64,000 nucleotides of DNA from Saccharum officinarum (lineage: Eukaryota; Streptophyta; Magnoliopsida; Poales; Poaceae): contig CM036168.1 in the NCBI GenBank assembly GCA_020631735.1, positions 102,072,036 to 102,136,035 on the forward strand, given 5' to 3'. Below are positions 22,282 through 33,414 of the stretch, piece after piece. The notes under the pieces are model-generated. The model had not been told where the DNA came from and did no database searches. It saw nothing but the letters and a program-made list of their open reading frames with translations. Each line of letters begins with the position of its first letter. The stretch's first letter is position 1. The position numbers were made by a program, and so were the translations under genes.

Positions 22282-23950
22282 ATCCGTCCACGACGCGGGG
22301 CGGGCGGATGTTGAAAAGTTGAAAGAGGTGGTGGAGGCCCTGCAAGAGGCGGGGCAAGAGGCGGCGCAGCCGGAGGAGCCGCAGCCACGACAGGACTGGC
22401 CGACGGAGCCGACGGTCAAGGTGGAACGGGGGGCGGTCGTGCCACCACCTATCGTTCAGGCGGTGGTGCCAGCAATCGAGGCGCTAGCCCCGCCGCAAGG
22501 GTCGACCCTAGCCCTGATCGACCTCACCGTCGATGATTCCCCTGCTGACAAAGGAAAGTAGGAGGTGGATGTCGAGACGGCCGAGGCCTCAGATCGGGCC
22601 GGTACCTCTGCGGCGTTAGGGGGTGACCAGGCCGAGGCGTCGGCCAGGTGGCCTGACTTTGCTAGGCTTGCACTTGTGCGGGCGGAGGAGGAGCTTCCGC
22701 GCTGGGGCCGGTCGACCCTTGAATTCAGGGACGCGTCCAACCCTAGCGTCGAGCCCTTCTTTGCGCTCGACGACAAGGACGAGGTGCAGCACTGGGAGTA
22801 CCTCGAGGGACTCCAAAAGCACTCGTTGCAGTCCCTGCGCATGGTCTCGGACATCCTGGTGTGGAGTATGTCTGAGGCCTTTGAGGTAAGCTGGGTTCAT
22901 TAGTCTTTTCTTGTGCTTTATCCCTCCCTTTTCATTGGTTCTGATTGTTAGGTTTTAACTACGGTCAGGAGCTCAAGGAGCGTTCCCGCCACAAGTCACT
23001 CTTCATTCATCATGAGAGTGGCGTGTGGGCGGTGCTTGTCCGTCAACGGGCCCTGGTCGAGGAAGCCAACAAGCGGCTATCCTAGAAGAGTGCCGAGACG
23101 GCCGAGCTTCGCGTCGCTCATGCGGTGGTTAGGGAGGAGGCGGCGCAGGCCTAGGAGCCCAAGGCCAAGGCGCGTGAAGACACGGCAAGGGCTCAGGAAG
23201 GGGCTACCAAAGCCCACAAGGACCTCGCGCCGCTGCTGGCGCGTGTGAAGGAGCTCGAGGAGGACATCGCCTTAGTCGGTGGTCAGCGTGATGCCCTCAA
23301 CATCCAGGTCAGGATGGCATCCGCCCATGTCAGAACCTTGGAAGACGAGGTTGTGACGTTGAAGGGGATGGTTCGAGAGAGGGATGAGGCTCTCTTGGGC
23401 GCCGGCCAGGAAATTGAGGTGCTCAGGGCGATGGTCCATGACAGGGACGAGGCTCTTCGAGCGTCTGAAAAGACGTGCGGGGAGGTGCGTGATGAGGTCG
23501 TGGGTTGGTAGACCCACTCCGAGGGTAAACTTCTCGTTATGCTCTGGCCTTGGCATCGAGGTCCTAGGCTTTTGCTAACTCGATGCTTATGTTTCAGAGT
23601 TGGAGAAGCAATAGCAAACGGCTCAGGCGACGGCCACCTCGTTCCAGAACCTCTTCGAGGCCAAGGCTGGGCGGACTCAGTTGCTCCAAGGCGCTATTAC
23701 CTTGGTATGTGATGGCCTGGGGGTCGAGCCTAATGCCGATACCGAGGAGGACACCCCGGGGAACTCCTTTGTCCGTCGGATGGTGGCGCTGGGCCGCCTC
23801 GTCCGTGAGAGGATACGAGGCGGGCTTCATCACGGCGTGAAGAGGGCTCTAGCAGTCGTTCGGTCTGGGTTTGTGTACAACTTAGACCTCATCGCTGATG
23901 GCTTCATCACGGATCTAGATCGAACGGATGAGGAGAACAAAGTCGCCTGC
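22277..23950 (+). pseudogene. Middle part of the Tat-element extra ORF
   Basis: Plus-strand coding sequence that continues in frame from 7848 across the chromovirus insertion. It encodes an acidic, Pro-rich stretch ending at a TAG (about 22558), then a conserved-looking block (RPSTLEFRDASNPSVEPFF-like, about 22680-22890). After an intron-like break (GTAAGC about 22887 to CAG about 22970) comes a long coiled-coil-like region (23010-23510; RVKELEEDIALVGGQRDAL, then repeated RERDEAL/DRDEAL). A second intron-like break ends at TTTCAG near 23598. The last piece (GAITLVCDGLGVEP onward) runs into the solo Copia LTR at 23951. Several stops make it a pseudogene here. Function unknown. Confidence 0.6.
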
Positions 23951-25863
23951 TGAAAGGTCTTGATGGCTAGAGGGGGGTGAATAGCCTTTTAAAATTTTCT
24001 ACAAGGACAAGCTAAACAAGTTTATCAATATAACAAACAGCGAGATGTAAGTTTTGCTTAGCCTATGGGGTGTTTGCAAGCCACCTATCCAAATCACAAT
24101 TCTAGTAATTGCACTCAACCACACAAGTCAAAGCGCACAACTTAACTACAACTAAAGCTAGCTAGCTTCACAAGCTAAGAGTTACACTAACAAGCTAGCA
24201 AGGTAACTAAGAAATTAATACAAGAGAGAGTTAGGAGGGTATCACCGAGGGGCGAAGTATTGAGCCAACCAATCAATATGATCAAGAGATGAATACCACA
24301 ATACACAACCACCGGGATCAATCAAACACAATAAGAATGATGACACGAAGATTTATCCCAAGGTTCACGTGCTTGCCGGCACGCTAGTCCCCGTTGTGTC
24401 TCTCTTCACCACGTGGTTTGGTGGCTAATCGGTCACACACTGAGCCTCTCAAAAGGCACCACAAGAACCTACCAAATGGCAAAAGGTTGCAATGACACAA
24501 AGCAATTTACTAATGTTGCCTTTGGCGCTTCGCCGAGGTAGGCACAAACCCCTCACAATCACCGAAAGGTGGCCAAGAACAATCACCAACTCTTGCCAAC
24601 GCCTCCAAGCTGCTCTAAGCCATCTAGGTGGCGGCAACCACCAAGAGAAATAAGAATCCCGCAGTAAATCAACCACCAAGTGCCAACTAGATGCAATCTC
24701 GTAATGCAAATGCACTTGGATCACTCAATCTCACTTCGAATATGCAAAGAAGCAAGAGAGATGAGTGGGAGGGGAGTTGCTTAGCTCAAAGTGCTCACAA
24801 GTGTGTCAAATGTTCGAGAGAGAGCCTTGAGCTGGCCAACGAGTATTTATAGACGTACCCCTTCGAAAAGAGCCGTTAGAAACTTAAATAGCCAAAATCG
24901 TGCTGACCGGACGCGCTGGTCCAACTGACCGGACGCGCCGGTCACACAACGGCTAAGTCACGAAGCACTGACCGGACGCGCTGGTGCAACTGACCGGACG
25001 CGCCGGTCGCCCAACGGCTAACTGTGAAGCAACGAACGGACGCGCTCATCGCGCAGACCGGACGCGCTGGAAATGACCGGACGCGCTGGTCCCGTGAGTG
25101 ACCGGACGCGCTGGTCGCCTGGGCAACGCTCAACGAAATAGTGACCGGACGCGCTGGTGAAAATGATCGGACGCGACAGTGCCAGTGTCTAGTTAGAGTC
25201 CAGTAAGCTCCCTGAACGACCGGACGCGTCCGATCGTCAGTGACTAGACGCGCTGCGCGTCCGATCATCAAACTGAAAACCGCGCAGAGACTGAACACTG
25301 ACCGGACGCGTCCGGTCATGCAAAGATCGCGTCCGGTTCAGCGTCCGGTCACCTCTGTGACCTCCGTTCACCTCCGTTTCTTTTCCGGACTTCCGGCGTA
25401 AGGGAAAATAGTTGTTTCAATTCCTCGAAAACGCCACCGCCTTCGCAAACGTGCTAACACCACCAAATGATCTCGTCATGTGTGAGTGTGTTAGCATTTT
25501 CACAATCATTTTTCGAGGTGTTATTAGTTCTATCCAAATGCATATGATTATGAAAATGCACACCTAGAGGCACTTAGGAGTTCAATAGCCGCGTCATTCC
25601 CCTCTTTATAGTACGGCTATCTATCCTATAATGTAACCACACCCACTAGGTGTCTTGGTTACTAAAACACAACCCTTAAGCATATACCTTTGCCTTGATC
25701 ACGTAGGGTTGCGTCCAAATCCAAGTGTGGCCATCATGATCACCATGTCCATCTTGCCACCAACCTTGGAATGTACTAATCCTCATGTGCTACATACAAC
25801 TTAGGCATAGGATTAGTACTTAGGCATTGTCACTAATTACCAACACCAAACATAGGACTTTCA
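23951..25863 (-). mobile_element. Solo LTR of a SIRE/Maximus-type Copia element
   Basis: Ends are TGAAAG and CTTTCA, with the duplication CCTGC at 23946-23950 and 25864-25868. Internal sequence is absent, so it arose by recombination between two LTRs. It is in the opposite orientation to the Copia LTR at 61943-63850 and shares its layout: start, GC-rich array of CCGGACGCG units (about 24900-25345), TATAAATA on the minus strand at 24844-24851, and the end facing CACCCCCCTCTAGCC. It interrupts the Tat extra ORF. Confidence 0.93.
24844..24851 (-). promoter_or_regulatory. TATA box of the solo Copia LTR
   Basis: Minus-strand TATAAATA just downstream of the CCGGACGCG array, at the same relative place as 63046-63053 in the other Copia LTR. 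Confidence 0.65.
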
Positions 25864-25964
25864 CCTGCCTAGGCCTGATCGAGGCCGCTGAGGAGCCTGG
25901 GAGTCGCCTTGCTAAGCTCTTTGAGGTCGAGGTGGTTCCGCCTGCTGATGACAAGGTCCTGTGA
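25864..25964 (+). pseudogene. End of the Tat-element extra ORF
   Basis: After the solo LTR the plus-strand frame resumes (LIEAAEEPGSRLAKLFEVEV) and ends with DDKVL and a TGA at 25962-25964. This gives the C-terminus of the extra ORF. Confidence 0.6.
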
Positions 25965-26672
25965 GCCAAACCTGGGCATGAAGGCCCGTGTAATAAGTTA
26001 GTATTCGTAACTTAGGTCGTGATGGCCTCAGGGGCCCTGAAACATTTTTAGATGTAAACTTGTACTGATCGTTAAGTTTTGTTCGAGTTTTTTCTTCCCT
26101 TTATCGCTTGAATCACGTTCTCGCATGATTTACTTAGCGCGCGGTTATGCCCCTTGGCGTAAGGAAGCAAGTGGAGGTACCGTAGCCTTAAAGGCGTAAG
26201 TGATCTCGCGGCTCGACTGCCCTCGAGCTTTAGGGTACGTTTGCGGCCTTGCAGATTGTGTAAGAACTTGATTCAAAGCGAACGGGGATGTGAGCTTTTT
26301 TAAAGTCATGAACTGTTACTAGGTCTACTTAGCGCGCGGTTGCGCCCCTTGGTGTGAGGGGTGAGTGGAGGTACCGTCGCCTTAGAGGCGTAAGTGATCT
26401 CGCGGCTTGATGACCCTTGAGCCTTAGGGTGCTCTTGCGGCCTTGTCGACCTATGTGACAGTTCTCTTTTTTGAAGAAGCTCAAAAAAATGCATGTTTTG
26501 AAAAAATGCGAGTTTTTTTGGGGGCAGGGGGTTCCCCCTTGCAGCCCTCGAGGGAGGGTCGACTCTAAGGGAGCAGGGTCGATCCTTCCTAGTTGTTATG
26601 AAAACAAAGCTTTGAACACTGCTGTATTCTTTATTTATGAGATAGTGAAACAATTTACAGAGCCCCGAGGCT
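25965..26672. repeat. Tat spacer with a 195-bp tandem repeat
   Basis: Region between the convergent ends of the extra ORF and pol. A unit starting TACTTAGCGCGCGGTT occurs at 26131 and again at 26326 (period 195 bp), each followed by GTGGAGGTACCGT and AGTGATCTCGCGGC. No ORF is convincing. Such repeats in the pol-distal spacer are known for Tat elements. Confidence 0.7.
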
Positions 26673-27953
26673 TTAAGGAAAAAAATGACGTAGTTGTTCA
26701 ATGTTCCAAGCTTTAGTGAAGATTTCGCCTTTCTCGTTCAATAGTTTGTAGGTGCTGGGCTTCAATACTTCTGCGATGATGTATGGCCCTTCTCACGACG
26801 GCGTAAGCTTGTGTCATCCCTTTGCGTTCTGGCTTCGCCGTAGCACCAGGTCACCAACATTGAGGTCCCGCCTGCGGATGTGTCTATCATGGTAGCGTCA
26901 GAGACTCTGCTGATATCTGGCAGAGTGTAACAGAGCCACATCGTGGGCTTCCTCGAGCTGGTCAAGGGCGTCCTCTCTGGTTGCATTATTGTTTTTCTCA
27001 TTGTAGGCTTTTAGCCTCGGGGATCCATATTCTACATCGGTTAAGAGCATAGCCTCGGACCCGTAGACTAAGAAGAACGAAGTGAACCCTATGGCTCGAA
27101 TCGGCGTTGTTCTTAGGCTCCACAGGACCGAGGGAAGCTTAGCGTTCTATTTTTTGCCATGTTTGTTTAGCTTGTCAAAAATTCTTGGTTTCAGGCCTTG
27201 TAGGACCATGCCGTTGGCACCTTCTACTTGGCCATTTGTTTTAGGATGAGCTACGACCGACCAGAGCACACGGATGTGGTGGTTGTCGTAGAAATCTAGA
27301 AACTTTTTACCAGTGAATTGGGTGCCGTTGGCCGTGATGATGCAGTTAGGAACCCCAAAGCGGTGGACGATGTCGGTAAAAAATAGCACAGCTTGCTCGG
27401 ACCTGATGCTGGTGATAGGATGGGCCTCGATCCACTTGGAAAATTTGTCAATGGCGACGAGCAAGTGGGTGAAGCCACCAGTTGTCCTTTTTAGGGGTCC
27501 GACCAAGTCGAGCCCCCAAACAGCGAACGACCACGTGATGGGAATAGTTTACAGGGCATGAGCCGGGAGATGGGTTTGTCTTGCATAGTACTGGCAGCCT
27601 TTGCAGGAGCGTACTAGCTTGACAGCGTTGGAGACCGCGGTCGGCCAATAGAAACCTTGTCGGAAAGCGTTTCCAACGAGGGTTCGAGGCGCTGCGTGAT
27701 GACCACAAGCCCCCGAGTGTAGATCATTGAGCACGTTTATGCCTTCCTCATTTGTGATACAGCGTTGGAGGACGCCAGTAGGGCTGTGGTGATATAGCTC
27801 CCTACTATCACCAAATATCACAAAGGATTTGGCCCGGTGAGTGATCCGTCGAGCCTCGATCTTATCCGAGGGGAGGTCCCCTCGAGTGAGATGGTCGAGG
27901 TACGGAATACGCCAGTCAGGCTCGGGGTTGGCTGGTGGGGTCGAGCCTTCCAC
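26673..27953 (-). pseudogene. Integrase of the Tat element, catalytic Asp lost
   Basis: Minus-strand pol end. The zinc finger lies in 27549-27953 (HHSPTGVLQRC upstream; CKGCQYYARQTH). The core has the first Asp (LDLVGPLKRTTGG) and the Glu (TNGQVEGAN), but the second catalytic Asp, normally in TDNGTQF, reads Ala (TANGTQFTG, about 27330). Stops lie after the zinc finger (about 27549) and near 27147. The C-terminal part ends KAWNIEQLRHFFP and TAA at 26673-26675. There is no chromodomain, as expected for Tat. The copy cannot integrate as written. Confidence 0.85.
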
Positions 27954-28739
27954 CTACATGGCCTTAGCCCCGGTCGAGGGGGCTTCCGCCTCAGGTGGAG
28001 GGTCGAGTGATGGCCTGTTGACCCCTCCGTCTGCCCTGATGTTGATGGACGGTTGATGGAGATCTTTCGCGAAAACATCCGGTGGAACTATAGTTCGACT
28101 AGAAGCGATTTTTGCGAGTTCATCGGCGGCCTCATTATACCTGCGTGCGATGTGGTTGAGCTCGAGGCCGTGAAACTTGTCTTCAAGGCGTCGTACCTCC
28201 TCATAGTAGGCCTCTACCTTGGGATCATGGCAGCTCGAGCTCTTCATGACCTGGTCGATTACGAGCTGAGAGTCACCTCGAACATCGAGGTGTCGGACCC
28301 CTAGTTTAACGGCGATTCGCAAGCCCGTGATGAGCGCCTCATATTCGGCGATGTTGTTGGAGGCAGGAAAATGAAGCCGGATGATATAGCGCATGTGGAC
28401 TCTGAGGGGTGAGATGAAGAGCAAACCCGTGCCTGCTCCTGTTTTCATCAGCGACCCGTCGAAATACATGGTCCAAAGCTCGGCCTGGAGCTGAACCGGA
28501 GGAAGTTGAGTGTCGGTCCACTCTGTAAGGAAATCTGCTAGTACCTGGGATTTGATGGCTTTGCGCGGCGCATTAGAGAGGGTCTCACCCATGAGCTCTA
28601 CCGCCCACTTGGCTATCCTACCCGAGGCTTCCTGGTTCTGGGCTATCTCTCCCAGAGGGAAAGAAGATACCACAGTCACCGGGTGGCCCTTGAAATAGTG
28701 ACGGAGTTTGCACCGCGTTAAGACGATGGCGTACAACAA
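27954..28739 (-). pseudogene. Second RNase H of the Tat element
   Basis: An open frame of 261 codons. It has the RNase H landmarks in order: YFDGSLMKTGAG, NNIAEYEALITGL, VRGDSQLVIDQV and RYNEAADELAK. A second, archaeal-like RNase H next to integrase is a hallmark of the Tat lineage. The ORF is intact, but its flanks carry stops that detach it from RT and integrase. Confidence 0.8.
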
Positions 28740-30110
28740 CTTCTGGATCTACGGGTAGCGAACCTTGGTTTCTGAGAGCACCTCGCTGATGAAGTAGACC
28801 GGTCTCTGGACGAGCAGGGTATGTCCTTCTTCTGCCCTCTCGACAACCAAGACCGCACAGACTACTTGTGTCGTTGCGGTGACATAAAGTAGGAGGGGTT
28901 CCCCTAGGGTCGGAGGGACGAGGATCGGTGGGTTGGAGAGCATAGCTTTGAGCCATGCAAGGGCTTCCTCAGCCTCGAGGGTCCACGAGAAGTGTTCTGA
29001 TTTCTTTAGGAGATGATACAGTGGGAGCGCTTTTTCGCCGAGGCGCGAAATGAAGCGACTGAGGGCCGCAAGGCAGCCCGTGACCCTCTGCACGCCCTTT
29101 AGATCTCGGATGGGGCCCCTTTTGGTTATTGCGGCAATTTTTTCTGGGTTGGCCTCGATGCCACGTTCAGAAACGATGAACCCTAGGAGCATGCCTCGAG
29201 GAACGCCGAAAACGCATTTCTCGGGGTTGAGCTTAATGTTCTTTGCCCGGAGGCACTTGAACGTAACGTCGAGGTCATTTATCAGATCACTGGCCTTTTT
29301 GGTTTTGACAACGATATCATCAACGTAAGCCTCGACGGTTGGTCCAATGTGTTCCCCAAAAACGTGTTGCATGCACCGCTGGTACGTAGCCCCTACGTTT
29401 CGGAGACCGAAGGGCATAGTAACATAGCAATACATGCTGAATAGGGTGATGAACGAAGTCGCGAGCTGGTCGGACTCCTTCATTTTGATCTGGTGGTAAC
29501 CGGAATATGCATCTAAGAACGACAGAGTTTCGCATCCCGCAGTAGAATCAACGATTTGATCAATGCGTGGTCATTTATCAGATCACTAGCCTTTTTGGTT
29601 TTGACAACGATATCATCAACGTAAGCCTCGATGGTTGGTCCAATGTGTTCCCCAAAAACGTGTTGCATGCACCGCTGGTACGTAGCCCCTGCGTTCCGAA
29701 GACCGAAGGGCATAGTAACATAGCAATACATGCCGAATAGGGTGATGAACGAAGTCACGAGCTGGTCAGACTCATTCATTTTGATCTGGTGGTAACCGGA
29801 ATATACATCTAAGAACGACAGAGTTTCGCATCCCGCAGTAGAATCAACGATTTGATCAATGCATGGCAAAGGAAAAGGAACTTTTGGACATGCTTTATTT
29901 AAACTAGTATAGTCTACACACATCCTCCACTTCCCATTCTTTTTCTTAATTATACAGGATTAGCTAGCCACTCGGGATGATGAACCTCCTTGATGAATCC
30001 GGCCTCCAACAGCTTGTGGATCTCCTCGCCGATGACCTTGCGCTTTTCCTCATCGAAGCGGCGCAAGCGTTGCTTCACTGGTTTGGAGCCGGCTCAGATC
30101 TCTAAGGCAT
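28740..30110 (-). pseudogene. Reverse transcriptase of the Tat element, with internal duplication
   Basis: Minus-strand RT. The N-terminal region (GFIKEVHHPEWLANPV near 29960-30010) is followed by VDYTSLNKACP, DVYSGYHQIKM, MPFGLRNAGATYQ and catalytic AYVDDIVVKT (29513-29923). A 296-bp direct duplication then repeats the palm segment, so GYHQIKM, MPFGLRN and YVDD occur a second time in 28749-29483, which continues to the thumb and connection (LGFIVSERGIEANPEK). 296 is not a multiple of three, so the duplication breaks the frame. A stop after about 29955 separates it from the upstream part. Confidence 0.85.
29273..29866. repeat. Tandem 296-bp duplication inside RT
   Basis: Copy A starts GGTCATTTATCAGATCAC at 29273 and copy B at 29569. 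Copy B ends in ATCAATGCATGG at about 29866 where copy A has ATCAATGCGTGG at about 29570. The copies differ by roughly ten substitutions. The junction shares only GG, consistent with slippage or end-joining rather than recombination between long repeats. Confidence 0.92.
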
Positions 30111-31154
30111 GCTCGGCGACTTCCCTGGGTATGCCCGGCATATCCGAGGGACTCCACGCAAAGATGTCGATGTTTGCGCAGAGAAAGTCGACGAGCACTG
30201 TTTCCTATTTGGGATCGAGGGTGGCGCTAATGCTCAACGCCTTTCCCTTTGGGTCGGTGGGGTCAAGGGGCACGAGCTTGACGTCTTCCGTGGGCTCGAA
30301 GCTACCAGCGAGGCGCTTGGGGTCGGGGATCTCGTTGGCCAAACCATCAAGGTCCGCCGCCAAGGTCGCCAACTCCAAGATGGCCTCTCCGTGCTCGACG
30401 CACTCTACGTCGCACTCGTAGGCGTGCTCGTATGAGGGTCCGACAGTTATGACACCATTGGGCCTGAGCATTTTGAGCTTGAGGTAGGTGTAATTGGGGA
30501 CCGCCATGAATCGGGCGTAGCATGGGCGCCCAAGGATGGCATGATATGTTCCATGAAATCCAACCACTTCGAAAGTGAGAGTTTCCTTTCTGAAGTTGGC
30601 GGGAGTGCCAAAACAGACAGGCAGGTCGACCCGCCCGACGGGTTCTGCCCGCTTTCCTGGCACAACTCCATGGAAGCCCCCGATGCTGGGTTAGAGGCGC
30701 ATCCTCGTGATCCCTAGGAGGTCGAGGGTCTGGGCATAGATGATGTTGAGGCTGCTGCCGCCATCCATGAGCACCTTGGTGAGACGTGTGTTGGCGATAA
30801 TGGGATCGATAATAAGTGGGTAGACCCTAGGATTGGGGACATAGTCTAGGTGGTCATCATGGTCGAAAGTGATGGCCACCTCGGACCAGTCAAGGAAGAT
30901 GGGGGTTGCGAGCTGCACGGAGAAGACCTCTCGACGTTCCCGCTTGCGCTGGCGTGTCGAGAGCCGCGTCGAGGGTCCTCCGTATATCATGAAACAGTCG
31001 TGGATTTCGGGGAACCCCTCGTCCTTGTCGTCTCCCTTGGGATCGTCCTTCTTGTCATCTTTCTTGACGCCTATGCTTTCAAAATATCTTTGAAGCATGT
31101 GGCAGTCCTCGAGGTTGTGGTTCATGGGCCCTTTGTGGTAGGGACATGACTCTT
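30111..31154 (-). pseudogene. Protease region of the Tat element
   Basis: Minus strand. 30691-31125 begins MNHNLEDCHMLQRYFE and contains a protease-like VLMDGGSSLNIIYA near 30740-30780, where the usual D-[ST]-G reads DGG. 30205-30663 continues with LTFEVVGFHGTYHAILGRPC, typical of the retroviral-type protease end, then an acidic linker (DVECVEHGEAILE) to RT. Stops near 30685 and 30205 interrupt it. Confidence 0.75.
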
Positions 31155-33355
31155 TTAGAATTTTGTCGAAAATGCCCCTGCCGGAGGGCCCTCGAGGTTT
31201 CTTGCGATCAGTAGCAGCAACAAGGTCGTCGGCCGGGGCCTCGAGCTTGCCCTACTAGTTCTTCTTCTTCTTCCTGTTGTTCCTCTTTGAGCTCCGGCTG
31301 GAGCCCGCGGGATCCTCCTCCTTGTGCTTCCCCTTGTCCTGATCGCCACCAAAGATGGCACCAACCGCCTCCTCGCCGGCGGCGAAGTTGGTGATGATAT
31401 CCATCAAACCGTTGGTAGTGATGGGAGTGTTACGGCCTAATTCTCAGACCAACTCTTTGCAGGTGGTACCAAAGAGGAAGGCCATGATGATGTCAGAGTC
31501 GGTGATGTTGGGGAGCTCGGTGCGTTGCTTGGAGAAACGCCGGATGTAATCCCGGAGGGATTCACCCAGCTTCTGCTTGCAGCTTTGGAGATCCCATGAG
31601 TTGCCGGGGCGCATGTAGGTTCCCTTGAAGTTCCCCTCGAACACTCTCACGAGGTCATTCCAGTCGTGGATTTGTTGAGGTGGAAGGTCCTCGAGCCAGG
31701 CTCGAGCGGTGTCCGATAGGAACGGGGGAGTTGTCAAATGATGACCCGGTCATCGGTGGCCCCACCCAACTAACAAGCCAAGCGGAAGTCAGCGAGCCAA
31801 AGTTTAGGTTTGGTCTCGCCGTTATACTTGGTAAGAGTCATGGGGGGCGGAACCGAGTCGGGAGTATCGTTTCGCGAATGGCTTTGCTAAAGACCCGAGG
31901 ACCCGGTGGCTCGGGTGAAGGGCTTCGATCTTCTAAGCTGTTGTAGCGCCCGCCTCTATGCTCGTGGTAGCCTCGAGCTGCACCGTCACCGTGTTTGCGC
32001 CTCCGGCGCTCGACGATGTTGTCACGGGCATCTCGAGGTTCACGGTTGTCGACGATGCATTCACGGACAGAGGCTGCCTTGTTCCATTGGGCATGCTCGG
32101 GATGAACCGAGGCCTCTCTCTCCTATCAGGAGGGCTCCACAGGCTGCTCCGAGGCAAGCCCGCGTTGCCTCGAGGCGGAACTCTTGGCCTGCTGCATGGC
32201 AGCGGTCTCGAGGAGTCCTCGGATTTCATCGCGGGCCCGATGGGCCTCGAGGTTCGATGGCTCGGGCATGTTACGAAGGAGCATGGCGGCTGCGACCACG
32301 TTCTGGCTGGCTCGACCGAAAACCGGGGGCTCGACCGCTCGATCCTCGACGATGCGATGATTAACGTCGCGTGCTCTCTCTCGGGCTCCTCCGCCATGTG
32401 CGCGCGCCACGCGCTCTTTCTCGAGGGTTCGCTGAAGTAGACGTAGGTTTTCCCGTTCCTCGTCGAGCCTATCCTGCAACTCGCGGATTTGCTTGAGCTG
32501 CATTCCTTGATCCACAAGGAATTGAGCCTCATCTCGCTCGGTAGGGAGCTCGACTTGGGGTGGCGTGTTCCTTCCTTCAACGGCTACCTCATCCTCCGAA
32601 TCCGACGCGCTAGCTCTATTGATGTTGAAGCACTCGCGGGTCGGGTCGTAGGTGTCATCGGCAGAGTTAGATTCTAGAGCGCCAAAATAGTAGTACGATG
32701 GGTTTATGTGAGGTCGTCTATCTCTAGGGTCGTAATGTCGAGAAGCAGTCGCACGAGGCTCCGTATCTGGGGTCTCCGTGGAGTCCAGGTACTCGGAAGC
32801 TGGTGTGGATGCGACAAGGTCAAGGGTGGAACGTAGATGGTGTCCGGAGAGTTCCTCGTAAGCACTCATGCTGGTGCTTACAGAAGAAACATATGCCCGG
32901 GTAACCGAGTCTAGTCCAAACAGGAATGCTGATGAAGGCGTCGTTTCTCATGCCGGTGTAGTCGAACTGGCTGGTGGCGGCACCGCACCGGGCGGTAGAG
33001 CGATGGGACTCCCTATCGACATCTTACCCTCAGCCAAGCTCATCCTACATAGATCCTCAGTGAGGAAATCCATGTCGGCGTCTGGCTGAGAGGCGCCAGA
33101 TCGGGGAATACCATCACCCTCCGCAAGGCAATGACGGTGGTTGCGCCGGGCTCGCCGTCGCCTGGCGGCGCGTGCCTGACGAGAGCGATGATACCGGCGC
33201 ATGGCTCCCCCAGGTTGGGAGAGTTCATGGTCCACGTTGGTCGGGTGCCTGGGCGAGAGGAAGACCATGTTGTAGCCATGGACAAGCGACATGAACTCCA
33301 AACTCCCAAACCAGATCACCGTGGCCAACGGGAGCGGACATTCGGGGTCAGCCAT
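31155..33355 (-). pseudogene. gag of the Tat element
   Basis: Minus strand in several open pieces. 33355-32948 starts MADPECPLPLATVIWF and ends at a TAG. 32869-32126 (MSAYEELSGHHLRS onward) carries a coiled-coil-like stretch (ELQDRLDEERENLRLLQRTL). 31737-31444 has the capsid core (ARAWLEDLPPQQIHDWNDLV; SLRDYIRRFSKQRTELP), typical of plant gypsy gag. A basic tail (31364-31155) follows. Stops at about 32945, 31930 and 31444 show decay. Confidence 0.75.
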
Positions 33356-33400
33356 CCGGAAAAATGGTGGGAAAACGATGTTGGCACGCAGCGTCCCCTA

Positions 33401-33412
33401 CCTGGCACGCCA
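33401..33412 (-). promoter_or_regulatory. Primer binding site of the Tat element
   Basis: Minus-strand TGGCGTGCCAGG, two bases from the LTR boundary at 33415. The position fits a PBS. The tRNA is not initiator Met; I do not assign it. Confidence 0.6.
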
Positions 33413-33414
33413 TC

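Noticed and set aside
22138..22419. Cys/Ser-rich ORF spanning the chromovirus LTR end
   Set aside because: It crosses the LTR/host junction and is antisense to the Tat extra ORF.
26131..26450. 195-bp repeat as a CRISPR or satellite array
   Set aside because: Only two units, imperfect, and placed in the usual spacer of a Tat element.
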